From NCBI GenBank assembly GCA_943789475.1, contig CALSUG010000005.1:154694-205469 (forward strand): a DNA stretch of 50,776 bases, written 5' to 3'. The notes below the pieces were generated by a model. The model did not search any database, was not told the origin of the DNA, and saw only the letters and a program-made list of their open reading frames with translations. Shown one piece after another: positions 41,748 through 50,776 of this stretch. The position numbers and the translations under genes were made by a program. This DNA comes from an uncultured Alphaproteobacteria bacterium (lineage in GTDB: Bacteria; Pseudomonadota; Alphaproteobacteria; Micavibrionales; UBA1664). Every line of letters starts with the position of its first letter. Position 1 is the first letter of the stretch.

Positions 41748-43823
41748 CTACACTCCTGTTCCGTAATGAACCATAAGAAAGCCGAGTATTACAAGAGCCG
41801 AAATGATACCAGAAATGGTGGCAGCCCATTCTTGCCCAACCTTGTCAGCAAAAAATTTAGGGTTTTTTAATCTATTTGCAAGTTTGTCTTCTTCATATTT
41901 GTATTCCTTATAACGAAGCATGGCTTTACGAAACATAAGTTGATCTTTTTTTATACGCTCACTATTTTCAATGAGAGATAATAATTCAATTAAGTTACCT
42001 TTTTCGGCAACGGTATCAATTTCTTTTTTAATCTTTTCTTGATATTCTTTGTCATGATATCTCCCTATAAGGGGGTTGATAATTTTGATCATCCAGTCCG
42101 TTAACTTTGGTAATTTATCAATGATTTCAGTTCGTTGTATTGACGCCAATATTTGTAATGTTGCCAAAATATGCCTGTATTCCTCCTTGGAGGAAAGGTC
42201 ATAAGTATATGGATCTATAATTCTCTCGTTTCGCGAAATAAGAAAACACGCAGCATGTTTGTCGATTATTTTAGATGGGTAGGCTCCATCCTTTTTCTCT
42301 GCTATTTTTTCAAGAGCAAAAATATAATCACGAGGTGTGCAAACAAAACGATCTTGTACAAGCTCACTAAGGCAATGGATTGATGGATTAAAGAAATACA
42401 AACAGCGTTCAATGCCGCTGACTATATTTTTTTGTCGTAAAAAAGATTTTGCCTTATCTAAATTTTGAACATGCTCAAGAACATCAATATTTAAATTGGC
42501 GAGAATGGTTATCCAAAAGTAAACTGTGCCATTATTGAAAAAATCGATAAAAGTAGATAATCCTTTCTTTTGAATAAAGGATTCTGCCATGATATTGCCC
42601 AATGCATTCATGTGAAATGACAGCGTTCTATAACGGATCGGAGCATATGGATCAAGAGCGATTGATAAAAAAGGTAAAAGTCGATCCCAATAACCCACAC
42701 CTTGTCCTCCTTCAAGTGCTGCTTCAAAAGCCTGTGTCATCCTTTGAGAGATATCAGGGTTTCCTAATGACCGTTCTACCCAATGTACTAGTTCGTTATT
42801 TTCAATAATGTTGACCGCTTCTTGTTGTTGTTTCATCATGCGGTGTGCAAAAGTACGAGGATAATAAAATTGTCCACCGTCAAAATTGAGAGATCTTGCT
42901 GCTTTTTTAAGTTTTACAGGTTGCTTTGCATTTTGACGACGTCCTTCAAGCCAACCGAGAACCTCATCTAGAGACCATCTTATTTTTCTGTCATCCATTA
43001 ATAAACCACGGACAAGTTCAGATATTCCACTGCCTATGCGGTCGCTACTTCCGATAAGGGCAGAATAACTTCCGTTGACAACTTTTGCAGAAATAATTTC
43101 ATCGTCAGATTTTCCACGTAAGGGGTCAAAATTTCGTACATGCATAGCAATAAGGACGCCTAACGCATATAAATCATCTTGAATACTGCCTTCTCCACGC
43201 CCAAGTGGAGAGGCCATAGCGCGTTCTATAGGTTCGTATACCACTGGTTGATGGAATGATGCTGGTGCAGATAGGCATTCACCAAGTTTTATGGTTTCTA
43301 AATTTGTTCCATTATCGCTATATAGATTACTTGCACGAATATTGCCATGTGTTAGATCTCGTTGTTGCAATCTTTGTAATGTTGAAATAATAGGTAGTGC
43401 GACGCGCTCTAAAACTTCATCCGCCTTCCACCCAAGGGCGATGTCTTCGTCACTGTCATAAATTTTTTCACCCACATTATCTTTATAAATGAGACAATAA
43501 GAGTTTGGTTTGTTATTGGGCATAACAATACGACCACTTTTAAAAAGATCAGGCAATGTTGTTCCAGAAAGCTCTTTGTAAAACTGGACTATGTTTGTTC
43601 GTGGAGTGTAGCAAGGGTCGCAAATCATGGCGAAGTAACCAGTAGGGTTTGCCTCGTTCGTTCCTGCTGCATATGATTTTACATGTGATGTGGAATGTTT
43701 TTCTAGCTCTTTATCAAGATTAATAAAAAAATCATTACCGAAAGTAGCTATCATACTTTTCGGTGAGGACTGTTTTTGAGTGACAGTCTCTGATGATTTT
43801 GTTTTTTCTTTTTTTTCAGCCAT
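41748..43823 (-). CDS. tail-anchored protein with degenerate Ser/Thr kinase (pseudokinase) domain
   Basis: The 691 residues show a kinase C-lobe without catalytic residues. The catalytic loop reads LTHGNIRASNLY (159-166 for HGNIRASN) in place of HRDLKPxN. The DFG position reads LGE, and the F-helix is DDLYALGVLI (216-225). No glycine loop or VAIK lysine is clear in the first 130 residues. Helical regions of unknown type follow to about 650, then a single C-terminal membrane segment (ISGIISALVILGFLMV) with a short tail. The bulk is therefore cytoplasmic. It heads the pair with the 175-residue membrane protein. A scaffold or ligand-sensing role is inferred. Confidence 0.75.
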   Translation of the reverse strand: MAEKKEKTKSSETVTQKQSSPKSMIATFGNDFFINLDKELEKHSTSHVKSYAAGTNEANPTGYFAMICDPCYTPRTNIVQFYKELSGTTLPDLFKSGRIVMPNNKPNSYCLIYKDNVGEKIYDSDEDIALGWKADEVLERVALPIISTLQRLQQRDLTHGNIRASNLYSDNGTNLETIKLGECLSAPASFHQPVVYEPIERAMASPLGRGEGSIQDDLYALGVLIAMHVRNFDPLRGKSDDEIISAKVVNGSYSALIGSSDRIGSGISELVRGLLMDDRKIRWSLDEVLGWLEGRRQNAKQPVKLKKAARSLNFDGGQFYYPRTFAHRMMKQQQEAVNIIENNELVHWVERSLGNPDISQRMTQAFEAALEGGQGVGYWDRLLPFLSIALDPYAPIRYRTLSFHMNALGNIMAESFIQKKGLSTFIDFFNNGTVYFWITILANLNIDVLEHVQNLDKAKSFLRQKNIVSGIERCLYFFNPSIHCLSELVQDRFVCTPRDYIFALEKIAEKKDGAYPSKIIDKHAACFLISRNERIIDPYTYDLSSKEEYRHILATLQILASIQRTEIIDKLPKLTDWMIKIINPLIGRYHDKEYQEKIKKEIDTVAEKGNLIELLSLIENSERIKKDQLMFRKAMLRYKEYKYEEDKLANRLKNPKFFADKVGQEWAATISGIISALVILGFLMVHYGTGV

Positions 43824-43887
43824 ACTAATAGGATACCAAGAATTTGGTTTAAATATAGTTTAAATGCGTTGTATGGCTTTGTAAAAC

Positions 43888-45180
<1,293 letters not shown>

Positions 45181-45338
45181 TTAATCCTTATGTTCTTAAA
45201 GTCTATTTATTATTGCATTTTGAACGAGGTGTAAAGCCATTCTGAAGCTAAAATAATCAGGGATAATCCTTCGGAAAGGCTTGAGATTTGTTCGAATTTT
45301 CGCCACAGTAGGGGAATTTACAAATATTGGACAAAATT

Positions 45339-45848
45339 ATGCGTTACAAACATTTTATTATTATGATCACTCTCTTCACATTGGGCGCATGCGAGCATTT
45401 TCCGGCTTATCGTGAAAAACCACAGATCGTGGAGCCTGCAGTTGTTGTTTTTGAAGATCTAAAGCCAATCAAAATAAGAGCACGTGATGAAATTATGTCG
45501 AATGAAAATGTAATCGTGTATCCAGTTGATGGTGATTTGTCAAAAAAACGACAAACGTTCCCTGAATACCGAGGTGTTTTAGAAAATACAACACGTGGTG
45601 GATACACTGTATTTGATAGCTCGGTAACTGTTTTTGCGGTTGAGGGGCGTACGGGTCGTCCACAATATTTACCAAATTACTCGGTCCCTCAATATTCTGA
45701 GCAATATCGAACGACACAACCAATAGCCTACGCTGATAATGGGCCATTAATCCCTATGAGGGGGCAACAACAACGGGTGCCGTCAGTGCCGTTGGCGATT
45801 ACTCCTGCTGGTAGACGATCTTCACCTGTTTTAACAGCTTACGAATAA
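45339..45848 (+). CDS. lipoprotein of unknown function
   Basis: About 169 residues from the ATG at 45339 (an upstream ATG at 45327 adds four). The N-terminus is a lipoprotein signal with LFTLGAC and Cys18. The mature part is Pro/Gln/Arg-rich and probably extended. It contains VIVYPVDGDLS and the segment FDSSVTVFAVEG, likely a short beta region. Similar small lipoproteins precede glpX in related genomes (inference). The glpX start lies 22 bases after its stop. Confidence 0.65.
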   Translation: MRYKHFIIMITLFTLGACEHFPAYREKPQIVEPAVVVFEDLKPIKIRARDEIMSNENVIVYPVDGDLSKKRQTFPEYRGVLENTTRGGYTVFDSSVTVFAVEGRTGRPQYLPNYSVPQYSEQYRTTQPIAYADNGPLIPMRGQQQRVPSVPLAITPAGRRSSPVLTAYE

Positions 45849-45870
45849 GATAAATAAGGAAAACATAGTT

Positions 45871-46893
45871 ATGCCCCATATTGTGAATGCGTTGAATGAA
45901 GATAAAACAGACTTTCCACAATTTGGAGAGATCATGGATCGTAACCTTGCATTAGAGGTCGTGCGTGTAACAGAGGCCGCGGCGCTTGCGTCTTCGCTTC
46001 AAGTTGGACGTGGCGATGAAAAGGCCGCAGATCAGGTTGCGGTTGATGCCATGCGACAGGCGTTAAACAGTCTTTATATTGATGGCACTATTGTTATTGG
46101 TGAAGGTGAACGTGATGAAGCGCCGATGCTTTATATCGGTGAAAAGGTTGGTGTGGGGAAAGGACCAAAGGTTGATATTGCCCTTGATCCATTAGAGGGA
46201 ACAACAATTACGGCCAAGGGTGGTCAAAATGCAATGACAGTTATTGCAATGGCCGAAGCAGGTGGATTTTTAAACGCACCTGATACCTATATGCAAAAAA
46301 TAGCGGTAGGGGCAGGGCTTCCTGATGACTTCCTCGATATTGATGAGCCCATTGGTGATATGTTGGTGCGTTTGGCAAAGGAACGGTCATGCAAGGTAGA
46401 AGATTTAACGGTTTGTGTGCTCGATCGCTCACGTCACGATGATGTTATGCGCGATATTCGTGCGGCGGGTGCTCGTATCTACCTTATTGGCGATGGCGAT
46501 GTTGCCGGTATTATTGCATGTGCGGAACAAGACAGCGGTATTGATGCCTATGTTGGTATTGGTGGCGCGCCTGAAGGTGTATTGGCATCGGCGGCATTAC
46601 AATGCGTTGGTGGACAAATGCAGGGGCGTTTAATTTTCCGCAATGATGATGAGCGCGCTCGCGCAGAAAAATACGGTATTATCGATTTTGATAAAGTTTA
46701 TACGCATCATGATATGGCGCATGGCGAAGATATTATGTTTGCAGCGACTGGCGTTACGACAGGTCCAATGTTACAGGGGGTGCGTAGGCGCGCGAACGGC
46801 GCGGTAACGCATTCCATTGTTATGCGTTCAAAATCAGGAACAATTCGCCATATTACGGCTGAGCATAATTTTAAACGTAAACCTGAGGAATAG
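45871..46893 (+). CDS. glpX: class II fructose-1,6-bisphosphatase
   Basis: GlpX dephosphorylates fructose-1,6-bisphosphate in gluconeogenesis. The 340 residues start with a 20-residue extension, then MDRNLALEVVRVTEAAALAS, the metal site IGEGERDEAPMLYIGE, the loop DPLEGTT, the motif TVCVLDRSRHDD, and GIGGAPEGVLASAAL. An AAGGA lies about 11 bases ahead of the ATG. It runs into recJ, with a 4-base gap between stop and the recJ GTG start. Confidence 0.95.
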   Translation: MPHIVNALNEDKTDFPQFGEIMDRNLALEVVRVTEAAALASSLQVGRGDEKAADQVAVDAMRQALNSLYIDGTIVIGEGERDEAPMLYIGEKVGVGKGPKVDIALDPLEGTTITAKGGQNAMTVIAMAEAGGFLNAPDTYMQKIAVGAGLPDDFLDIDEPIGDMLVRLAKERSCKVEDLTVCVLDRSRHDDVMRDIRAAGARIYLIGDGDVAGIIACAEQDSGIDAYVGIGGAPEGVLASAALQCVGGQMQGRLIFRNDDERARAEKYGIIDFDKVYTHHDMAHGEDIMFAATGVTTGPMLQGVRRRANGAVTHSIVMRSKSGTIRHITAEHNFKRKPEE

Positions 46894-46897
46894 GGGC

Positions 46898-48733
46898 GTG
46901 TTATCCAATTTAAACATCGATGATATTGTAACGACCAATCCCTTTGAAGGTAAAAAATCTGTAAAAGGTAAGGTGTGGTCATCGCCAATTGTTGATGAAA
47001 CACGCGTTGAATGTCTGGTTCAGGCACATGGATTGCCCGAAATGGTGGCGCGATTATTGGTTATTCGTGATTTGGACAAAGGCGATGTTGATGGGTTTTT
47101 GAATCCGACATTGGCTAAAAATTTTCCTGATCCATTCTCACTACAAAATATGGATCAAACGGCCGCCTTTATTGCCACGGCGATCCAAGAGAATAAAAAG
47201 ATAGGAATATTGGCAGATTTTGATGTTGATGGCGCAACGTCATATGCAACTTTATCTCGATTTTTAATGGCCGCTGGATGCGCAGATGTACCATGTTTTA
47301 TTCCGGATCGTTTAAATGACGGTTATGGTCCATCGACAAAAGGATTTGATTCACTGAAAGAGCAGGGAGCGGAAATCGCAATTGTTTTGGATTGTGGAAT
47401 TACGTCTGTTGATCCTATCGCGCATGCAAAATCAATTGGTTTGGAGGTTGTGGTTGTTGATCACCATGAACCAGATGAGATATTGCCCGAGGCTAACTTT
47501 ATCATTAATCCTAAATTGGCGGATGATACAAGTGGGTTGGATTATTTGGCCGCCGTTGGTGTAACCTTTCTATTATCCATTGCCGTAAATGCGAAATTAC
47601 GCGAAGCAGGTTTTTATGCGGATAAAAAGGAACCTGCAATGCGTGAATCACTTGATCTTGTCGCACTTGGAACCGTATGTGACATGGTGCCATTGATTGA
47701 TGCAAACCGTTTGTTTGTAAAACATGGTTTCCCCATGATGGCGCAGGGGCGTAATATTGGCCTTAATGCACTATTGGCCGTGTCTAAAATTACAACAATG
47801 CCCGATCCGTATCATGCAGGTTTTATGCTTGGTCCTCGTATTAATGCGGGGTCGCGGGTACATCAAAGTGATTTGGGCGCGCAATTGCTCTCGACAATGG
47901 ATGAAGGCGAGGCAACGCGTATCGCGTGGTTGTTGGATGATTGTAATGAGAAGCGTAAAGCGATTCAAAAGGACATGACGCGTGAGGCCATGGAAAAGGC
48001 CAAGGCAATGATGATTGAGGCACCACAAACATCTGGATTAGTGATTGATGGTGAGGGGTGGCATACAGGGCTGAGTGGCCTTGTATCAGGTGCGATTAAG
48101 GATAAATATAACAAACCATCTTGCGTGATCGCCTATGTCGAAAATGAAGAGGGTGTGATTGAAGGTCGGGCATCGGGGCGTTCGATTAAAGGTGTTCATA
48201 TCGCTGATATATTCATGGGAGCGCAAAAGGAAGGTTTGATTGTGAAGGGTGGCGGCCATGCGATGGCTGGTGGTTTTACAATTATGCCCGATCAGTTGAA
48301 TGGATTTATTGAATATTTTAATACGCAAGTTGCGGCGCAATTATCAAATGTTGATGAATATAGTGAGGTTGAGGAAATTGAATTACCTTTGGCGGTGCAG
48401 GGATTGAATATTCAAACTGCAAAACTGTTAACGGAATCGCTTGCGCCTTTTGGTATGGGGCATGAAGAACCTAAAACAATACTATCAAACGTGCGGATTG
48501 ATTATGCAGATCAGGTTGGGACGAATCATTTGCGATGCACGGTTAAGGATGCAGAAGGTGGCAAGGGGATGAAAGCGATGGCTTTCCGTGCATTAGAAAG
48601 TGACATGGGGAAAATGTTGCGTGAAATCGCGGGAACGCAAGCACGTGTTCATTTGCGCGGACAAGTCAAAATCAACGAATGGCAAGGGCGAGAGAGTGTC
48701 GAATTCCACATCTCTGACGCGATGTCAGTTTAG
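46898..48733 (+). CDS. recJ: single-stranded-DNA exonuclease RecJ
   Basis: RecJ degrades single-stranded DNA 5' to 3' in recombination and repair. The start is taken at the GTG 46898, nine bases after GAGG inside glpX; the frame is open further upstream, but that part only shadows glpX. The 611 residues show the DHH motifs ADFDVDGATSY, VLDCGIT, VVVDHHEP, the NPK signature, and the DHHA1 motif VKGGGHAMAGGFT. A C-terminal OB-like part follows. Length is near the family norm. Confidence 0.95.
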   Translation: MLSNLNIDDIVTTNPFEGKKSVKGKVWSSPIVDETRVECLVQAHGLPEMVARLLVIRDLDKGDVDGFLNPTLAKNFPDPFSLQNMDQTAAFIATAIQENKKIGILADFDVDGATSYATLSRFLMAAGCADVPCFIPDRLNDGYGPSTKGFDSLKEQGAEIAIVLDCGITSVDPIAHAKSIGLEVVVVDHHEPDEILPEANFIINPKLADDTSGLDYLAAVGVTFLLSIAVNAKLREAGFYADKKEPAMRESLDLVALGTVCDMVPLIDANRLFVKHGFPMMAQGRNIGLNALLAVSKITTMPDPYHAGFMLGPRINAGSRVHQSDLGAQLLSTMDEGEATRIAWLLDDCNEKRKAIQKDMTREAMEKAKAMMIEAPQTSGLVIDGEGWHTGLSGLVSGAIKDKYNKPSCVIAYVENEEGVIEGRASGRSIKGVHIADIFMGAQKEGLIVKGGGHAMAGGFTIMPDQLNGFIEYFNTQVAAQLSNVDEYSEVEEIELPLAVQGLNIQTAKLLTESLAPFGMGHEEPKTILSNVRIDYADQVGTNHLRCTVKDAEGGKGMKAMAFRALESDMGKMLREIAGTQARVHLRGQVKINEWQGRESVEFHISDAMSV

Positions 48734-48769
48734 TTGACAGATTACAATTGAGATCTTACTAATTAATGC

Positions 48770-49171
48770 ATGAATATACATGATGAATTCACAGCACTAG
48801 TAATTGTCCGTACTCCCGAAAGTGTATTAGTCGTTGAGCGCACCGACTGGCCAACAGAGAAAAATCTTTCTTTTCCTGGTGGAAAAAAAGAAGGTAATGA
48901 ATTGCCTTTTGATACAGCTCGACGAGAACTATTGGAAGAAACGGGTCTTTATGTCGAACCAAATGATTTTAGAATATTGGGACAACGGCAACACCCAAAA
49001 ACATGTAAGAAGTTAATTTATCTTTCAACGCATTTTTGGCGTTGTAAAGGCGTATTGGAAAACAAAGAGCCTGAAAAACATCACTCCGTTAGTTTTGAGT
49101 CAATTGATGAAGTCGTTGAAAAAATGTGGCAGAACAACGTTTTTCCTCCTGTATTAAAATTTCTTTCTTAA
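48770..49171 (+). CDS. NUDIX hydrolase
   Basis: Small pyrophosphohydrolase of the MutT-like superfamily. The 133 residues hold a complete Nudix box G-x5-E-x7-REL-x-EE-x-G at about 38-59 (GKKEGNE, then RRELLEETG), preceded by LSFPGG. Substrates range from oxidised nucleotides to NADH and cannot be set from sequence. It follows recJ by 36 bases and precedes tRNA-Glu. A DNA-repair or housecleaning role fits the neighbourhood. Confidence 0.88.
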   Translation: MNIHDEFTALVIVRTPESVLVVERTDWPTEKNLSFPGGKKEGNELPFDTARRELLEETGLYVEPNDFRILGQRQHPKTCKKLIYLSTHFWRCKGVLENKEPEKHHSVSFESIDEVVEKMWQNNVFPPVLKFLS

Positions 49172-49186
49172 TTTATAAAAAAACAC

Positions 49187-49216
49187 TTGCCAGCGTGATA
49201 TAAAAAACGTTATAAC
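49187..49216 (+). promoter_or_regulatory. candidate sigma-70 promoter of tRNA-Glu
   Basis: TTGCCA at 49187-49192, an 18-base spacer and TATAAC at 49211-49216, ending 37 bases before the tRNA. Both hexamers are close to consensus. Confidence 0.6.
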
Positions 49217-49253
49217 ACGCACACTTAGTAAGGAACTAGGAAATATCTCTTGC

Positions 49254-49329
49254 GTCCCGTTCGTCTAGAGGCCTAGGACACCGCCCTTTCACGGCGGCAA
49301 CACGGGTTCAAATCCCGTACGGGATGCCA
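49254..49329 (+). tRNA. tRNA-Glu (anticodon TTC)
   Basis: Cloverleaf with acceptor GTCCCGT/ACGGGAT (first pair G-U), D-arm CGTCTAGAGGCCTAGGACA, and anticodon stem CCGCC/GGCGG around CTTTCAC (TTC). The T-arm is CGGG-TTCAAAT-CCCG. The discriminator is G and CCA is encoded. Confidence 0.97.
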
Positions 49330-49371
49330 ATTTTATAAACTAAAAGAGATAGATAAAAAGATTTATTCATT

Positions 49372-50667
49372 TTGACAAACAAAAACAAAACAACTTTCAA
49401 AGATTTAGGATTAGATCCGCAGATTATGCGCGCTATTGATGATGTTGGGTATGAACACCCGACAGAAATTCAAGAAAAAGCGATTCCATCGATTCTAATG
49501 ATGAAAGACGTTATTGGTATTGCCCAAACGGGTACTGGTAAAACAGGTGCGTTTACATTGCCAATGATCGAAGTGTTGCAAGGTGGTATGGCAAAGGCAC
49601 GTATGCCACGTGGATTGGTTTTAACACCAACGCGTGAATTGGCGGCACAAGTGGCCGAAAATATTGAAAGTTACGCGAAATATTTATCCCTTTCACATGC
49701 GCTTATCGTTGGTGGTGTGCAAATGGGGGATCAAATCGCAAAGTTAGAACGTGGTGTTGATATTTTAATCGCAACACCAGGGCGTTTGTTGGATTTGCAA
49801 GAGCGCGGTAATGTTTTGCTTCGCGATATTAAATTTCTTGTGATTGATGAGGCAGACCGTATGTTGGATATGGGGTTTGTACCTGATATCGAAAAAATTA
49901 TTGGATTTTTACCACCACTTCGCCAAAATTTACTTTTCTCGGCAACAATGCCAAAGCCTATCCAAAAATTGGCTGAAAAATTGATGGATAACCCAAAAAC
50001 AATTGAGGTTGCGAAGCGATCTTCAACGTCTAAAAACGTCACTCAAAAATTGGTTATGCTGTCCAATAAACGCAATAAAACATCTAAACTATTAGATTAT
50101 GTTCGTGATTTAAATGTCGATTCTGCCTTTATATTTTGTAATCGTAAACGTGATATTGATGGATATCATCGTGCGTTGGAAAAGGCAGGGGTAAAAGCGG
50201 GTGCATTGCATGGCGACATGTCACAAAATGTCCGTACCGAAACATTGGCTAAATTTAAGGCTGGTGAAATATCTATCCTTGTTTGTAGTGATGTCGCCGC
50301 ACGTGGAATTGATATTTCCAATGTTGGGCATGTATTTAATATGGATTTGCCATTAAATGCCGAAGATTACGTTCATCGTATTGGTCGTACAGGTCGTGCA
50401 GGTAAAACGGGTGAAGCATATAGTTTTGTTTGTTTACCAGAAGATGAAAAATATTTGGATGCCATTGAAAAATTAATCGCGACTAAGATTGAGCGTATTG
50501 AAGATAAAGGCCCAAGCAAAAAACCTGCACTTGCAAAGTCGGATAATAAATCACATCAAAATACGAACAAGGTTCAGAATAAGCCTGTTAAAAAATATCA
50601 TAATAATGATGATATTCCATCTCCAATTGGTTTTGGCGATGATTTGCCTGATTTTATGAAGGCTTAA
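49372..50667 (+). CDS. rhlE: DEAD-box RNA helicase, RhlE-like
   Basis: Unwinds structured RNA in ribosome assembly or decay. The 431 residues have the Q-motif start FKDLGLDPQ, then AQTGTGKT (51-58), PTRELA, ATPGRLLDL, VIDEADRMLDMGF, SAT, and the C-terminal SDVAARGIDI and HRIGRTGRAG. After the core comes a basic, low-complexity tail rich in Lys, Asn and His, as in RhlE. The start is a TTG at 49372, because no ATG or GTG occurs upstream in frame and the Q-motif needs this N-terminus. Ribosome site is weak. RhlE rather than RhlB or DeaD is judged from length. Confidence 0.85.
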   Translation: MTNKNKTTFKDLGLDPQIMRAIDDVGYEHPTEIQEKAIPSILMMKDVIGIAQTGTGKTGAFTLPMIEVLQGGMAKARMPRGLVLTPTRELAAQVAENIESYAKYLSLSHALIVGGVQMGDQIAKLERGVDILIATPGRLLDLQERGNVLLRDIKFLVIDEADRMLDMGFVPDIEKIIGFLPPLRQNLLFSATMPKPIQKLAEKLMDNPKTIEVAKRSSTSKNVTQKLVMLSNKRNKTSKLLDYVRDLNVDSAFIFCNRKRDIDGYHRALEKAGVKAGALHGDMSQNVRTETLAKFKAGEISILVCSDVAARGIDISNVGHVFNMDLPLNAEDYVHRIGRTGRAGKTGEAYSFVCLPEDEKYLDAIEKLIATKIERIEDKGPSKKPALAKSDNKSHQNTNKVQNKPVKKYHNNDDIPSPIGFGDDLPDFMKA

Positions 50668-50752
50668 TTTCCTTATTTTGCTCACGATATAGTCGCGGAT
50701 AGAATCTTCTTTTTTCTTTGCGTTATTGTGTGTCCGCGCTATAACATATCTC

Positions 50753-50776
50753 ATGAAAAAACTGATACTTACACTT
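50753..50776 (+). CDS. start of an exported or membrane protein, cut by the window edge
   Basis: The last 24 bases start with ATG and read MKKLILTL, typical of a signal peptide (two lysines then hydrophobic). Nothing more can be said. Confidence 0.35.

Noticed and set aside
46817-46897. Upstream ATG for recJ inside glpX
   Set aside because: The extension shadows glpX, while a GTG with a ribosome site lies just after the glpX stop.

Overview
The window comes from an AT-rich alphaproteobacterium with a polar flagellum and chemotaxis. Markers for the class are PopZ next to valS, a C4-pathway 5-aminolevulinate synthase, a short adenylate kinase without a zinc LID, a DksA with a single zinc-finger cysteine, an OlsB-type N-acyltransferase, a tilS-ftsH-glmM block, and a flagellar cluster carrying a DUF6468-type protein, MotE, CheY and CheZ. 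Base composition and codon use look even along the window. I see no insertion sequence, prophage, integrase or CRISPR array.

Layout. 1-2775: a broken STAND-type ATPase at the left edge, a MoeB/ThiF-like E1 enzyme, rluA with a small upstream gene, and tRNA-Arg. 2946-6584: a secreted OmpA-like protein, an OlsB-like acyltransferase and a single-chain glycyl-tRNA synthetase. 6585-7404: a long gene-free stretch with two DnaA-box-like sites and several hairpins. 7405-9349: secY-adk, separated from the ribosomal protein genes that usually surround it. 9412-13668: a three-gene minus-strand cassette (lipoprotein with a C-terminal Hint domain, a secreted protein with an internal duplication, and a sulfotransferase-like protein). 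This is the least familiar unit of the window. 13814-17991: popZ-valS-sseA. 18148-21009: tRNA-Cys, hemA, ribokinase-like gene, dksA.

21069-35610 is a flagellar and chemotaxis region: flgF-flgG-flgA-flgH (minus), fliL-fliM-DUF6468-motE-cheY-cheZ-two MotB-like genes-a large TPR protein (plus), an flhB-like gene-fliO-fliP (minus), then flgB-flgC-fliE (plus). Close matches to the sigma-54 promoter consensus lie ahead of flgF and flgB, which fits RpoN-controlled flagellar assembly. 35635-41212 holds tilS, ftsH (broken by two single-base insertions as given), two paralogous membrane proteins and glmM. 41217-43823 is a two-gene unit of a membrane protein and a tail-anchored pseudokinase. 43888-50667 holds purA, a lipoprotein, glpX, recJ, a NUDIX hydrolase, tRNA-Glu and a RhlE-like helicase, and a new gene begins at the right edge.

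Three genes-worth of caution: ftsH carries two +1 frameshifts and the left-edge ATPase one, all removable by deleting one base from a short homopolymer. Read or assembly error is the first explanation to test.
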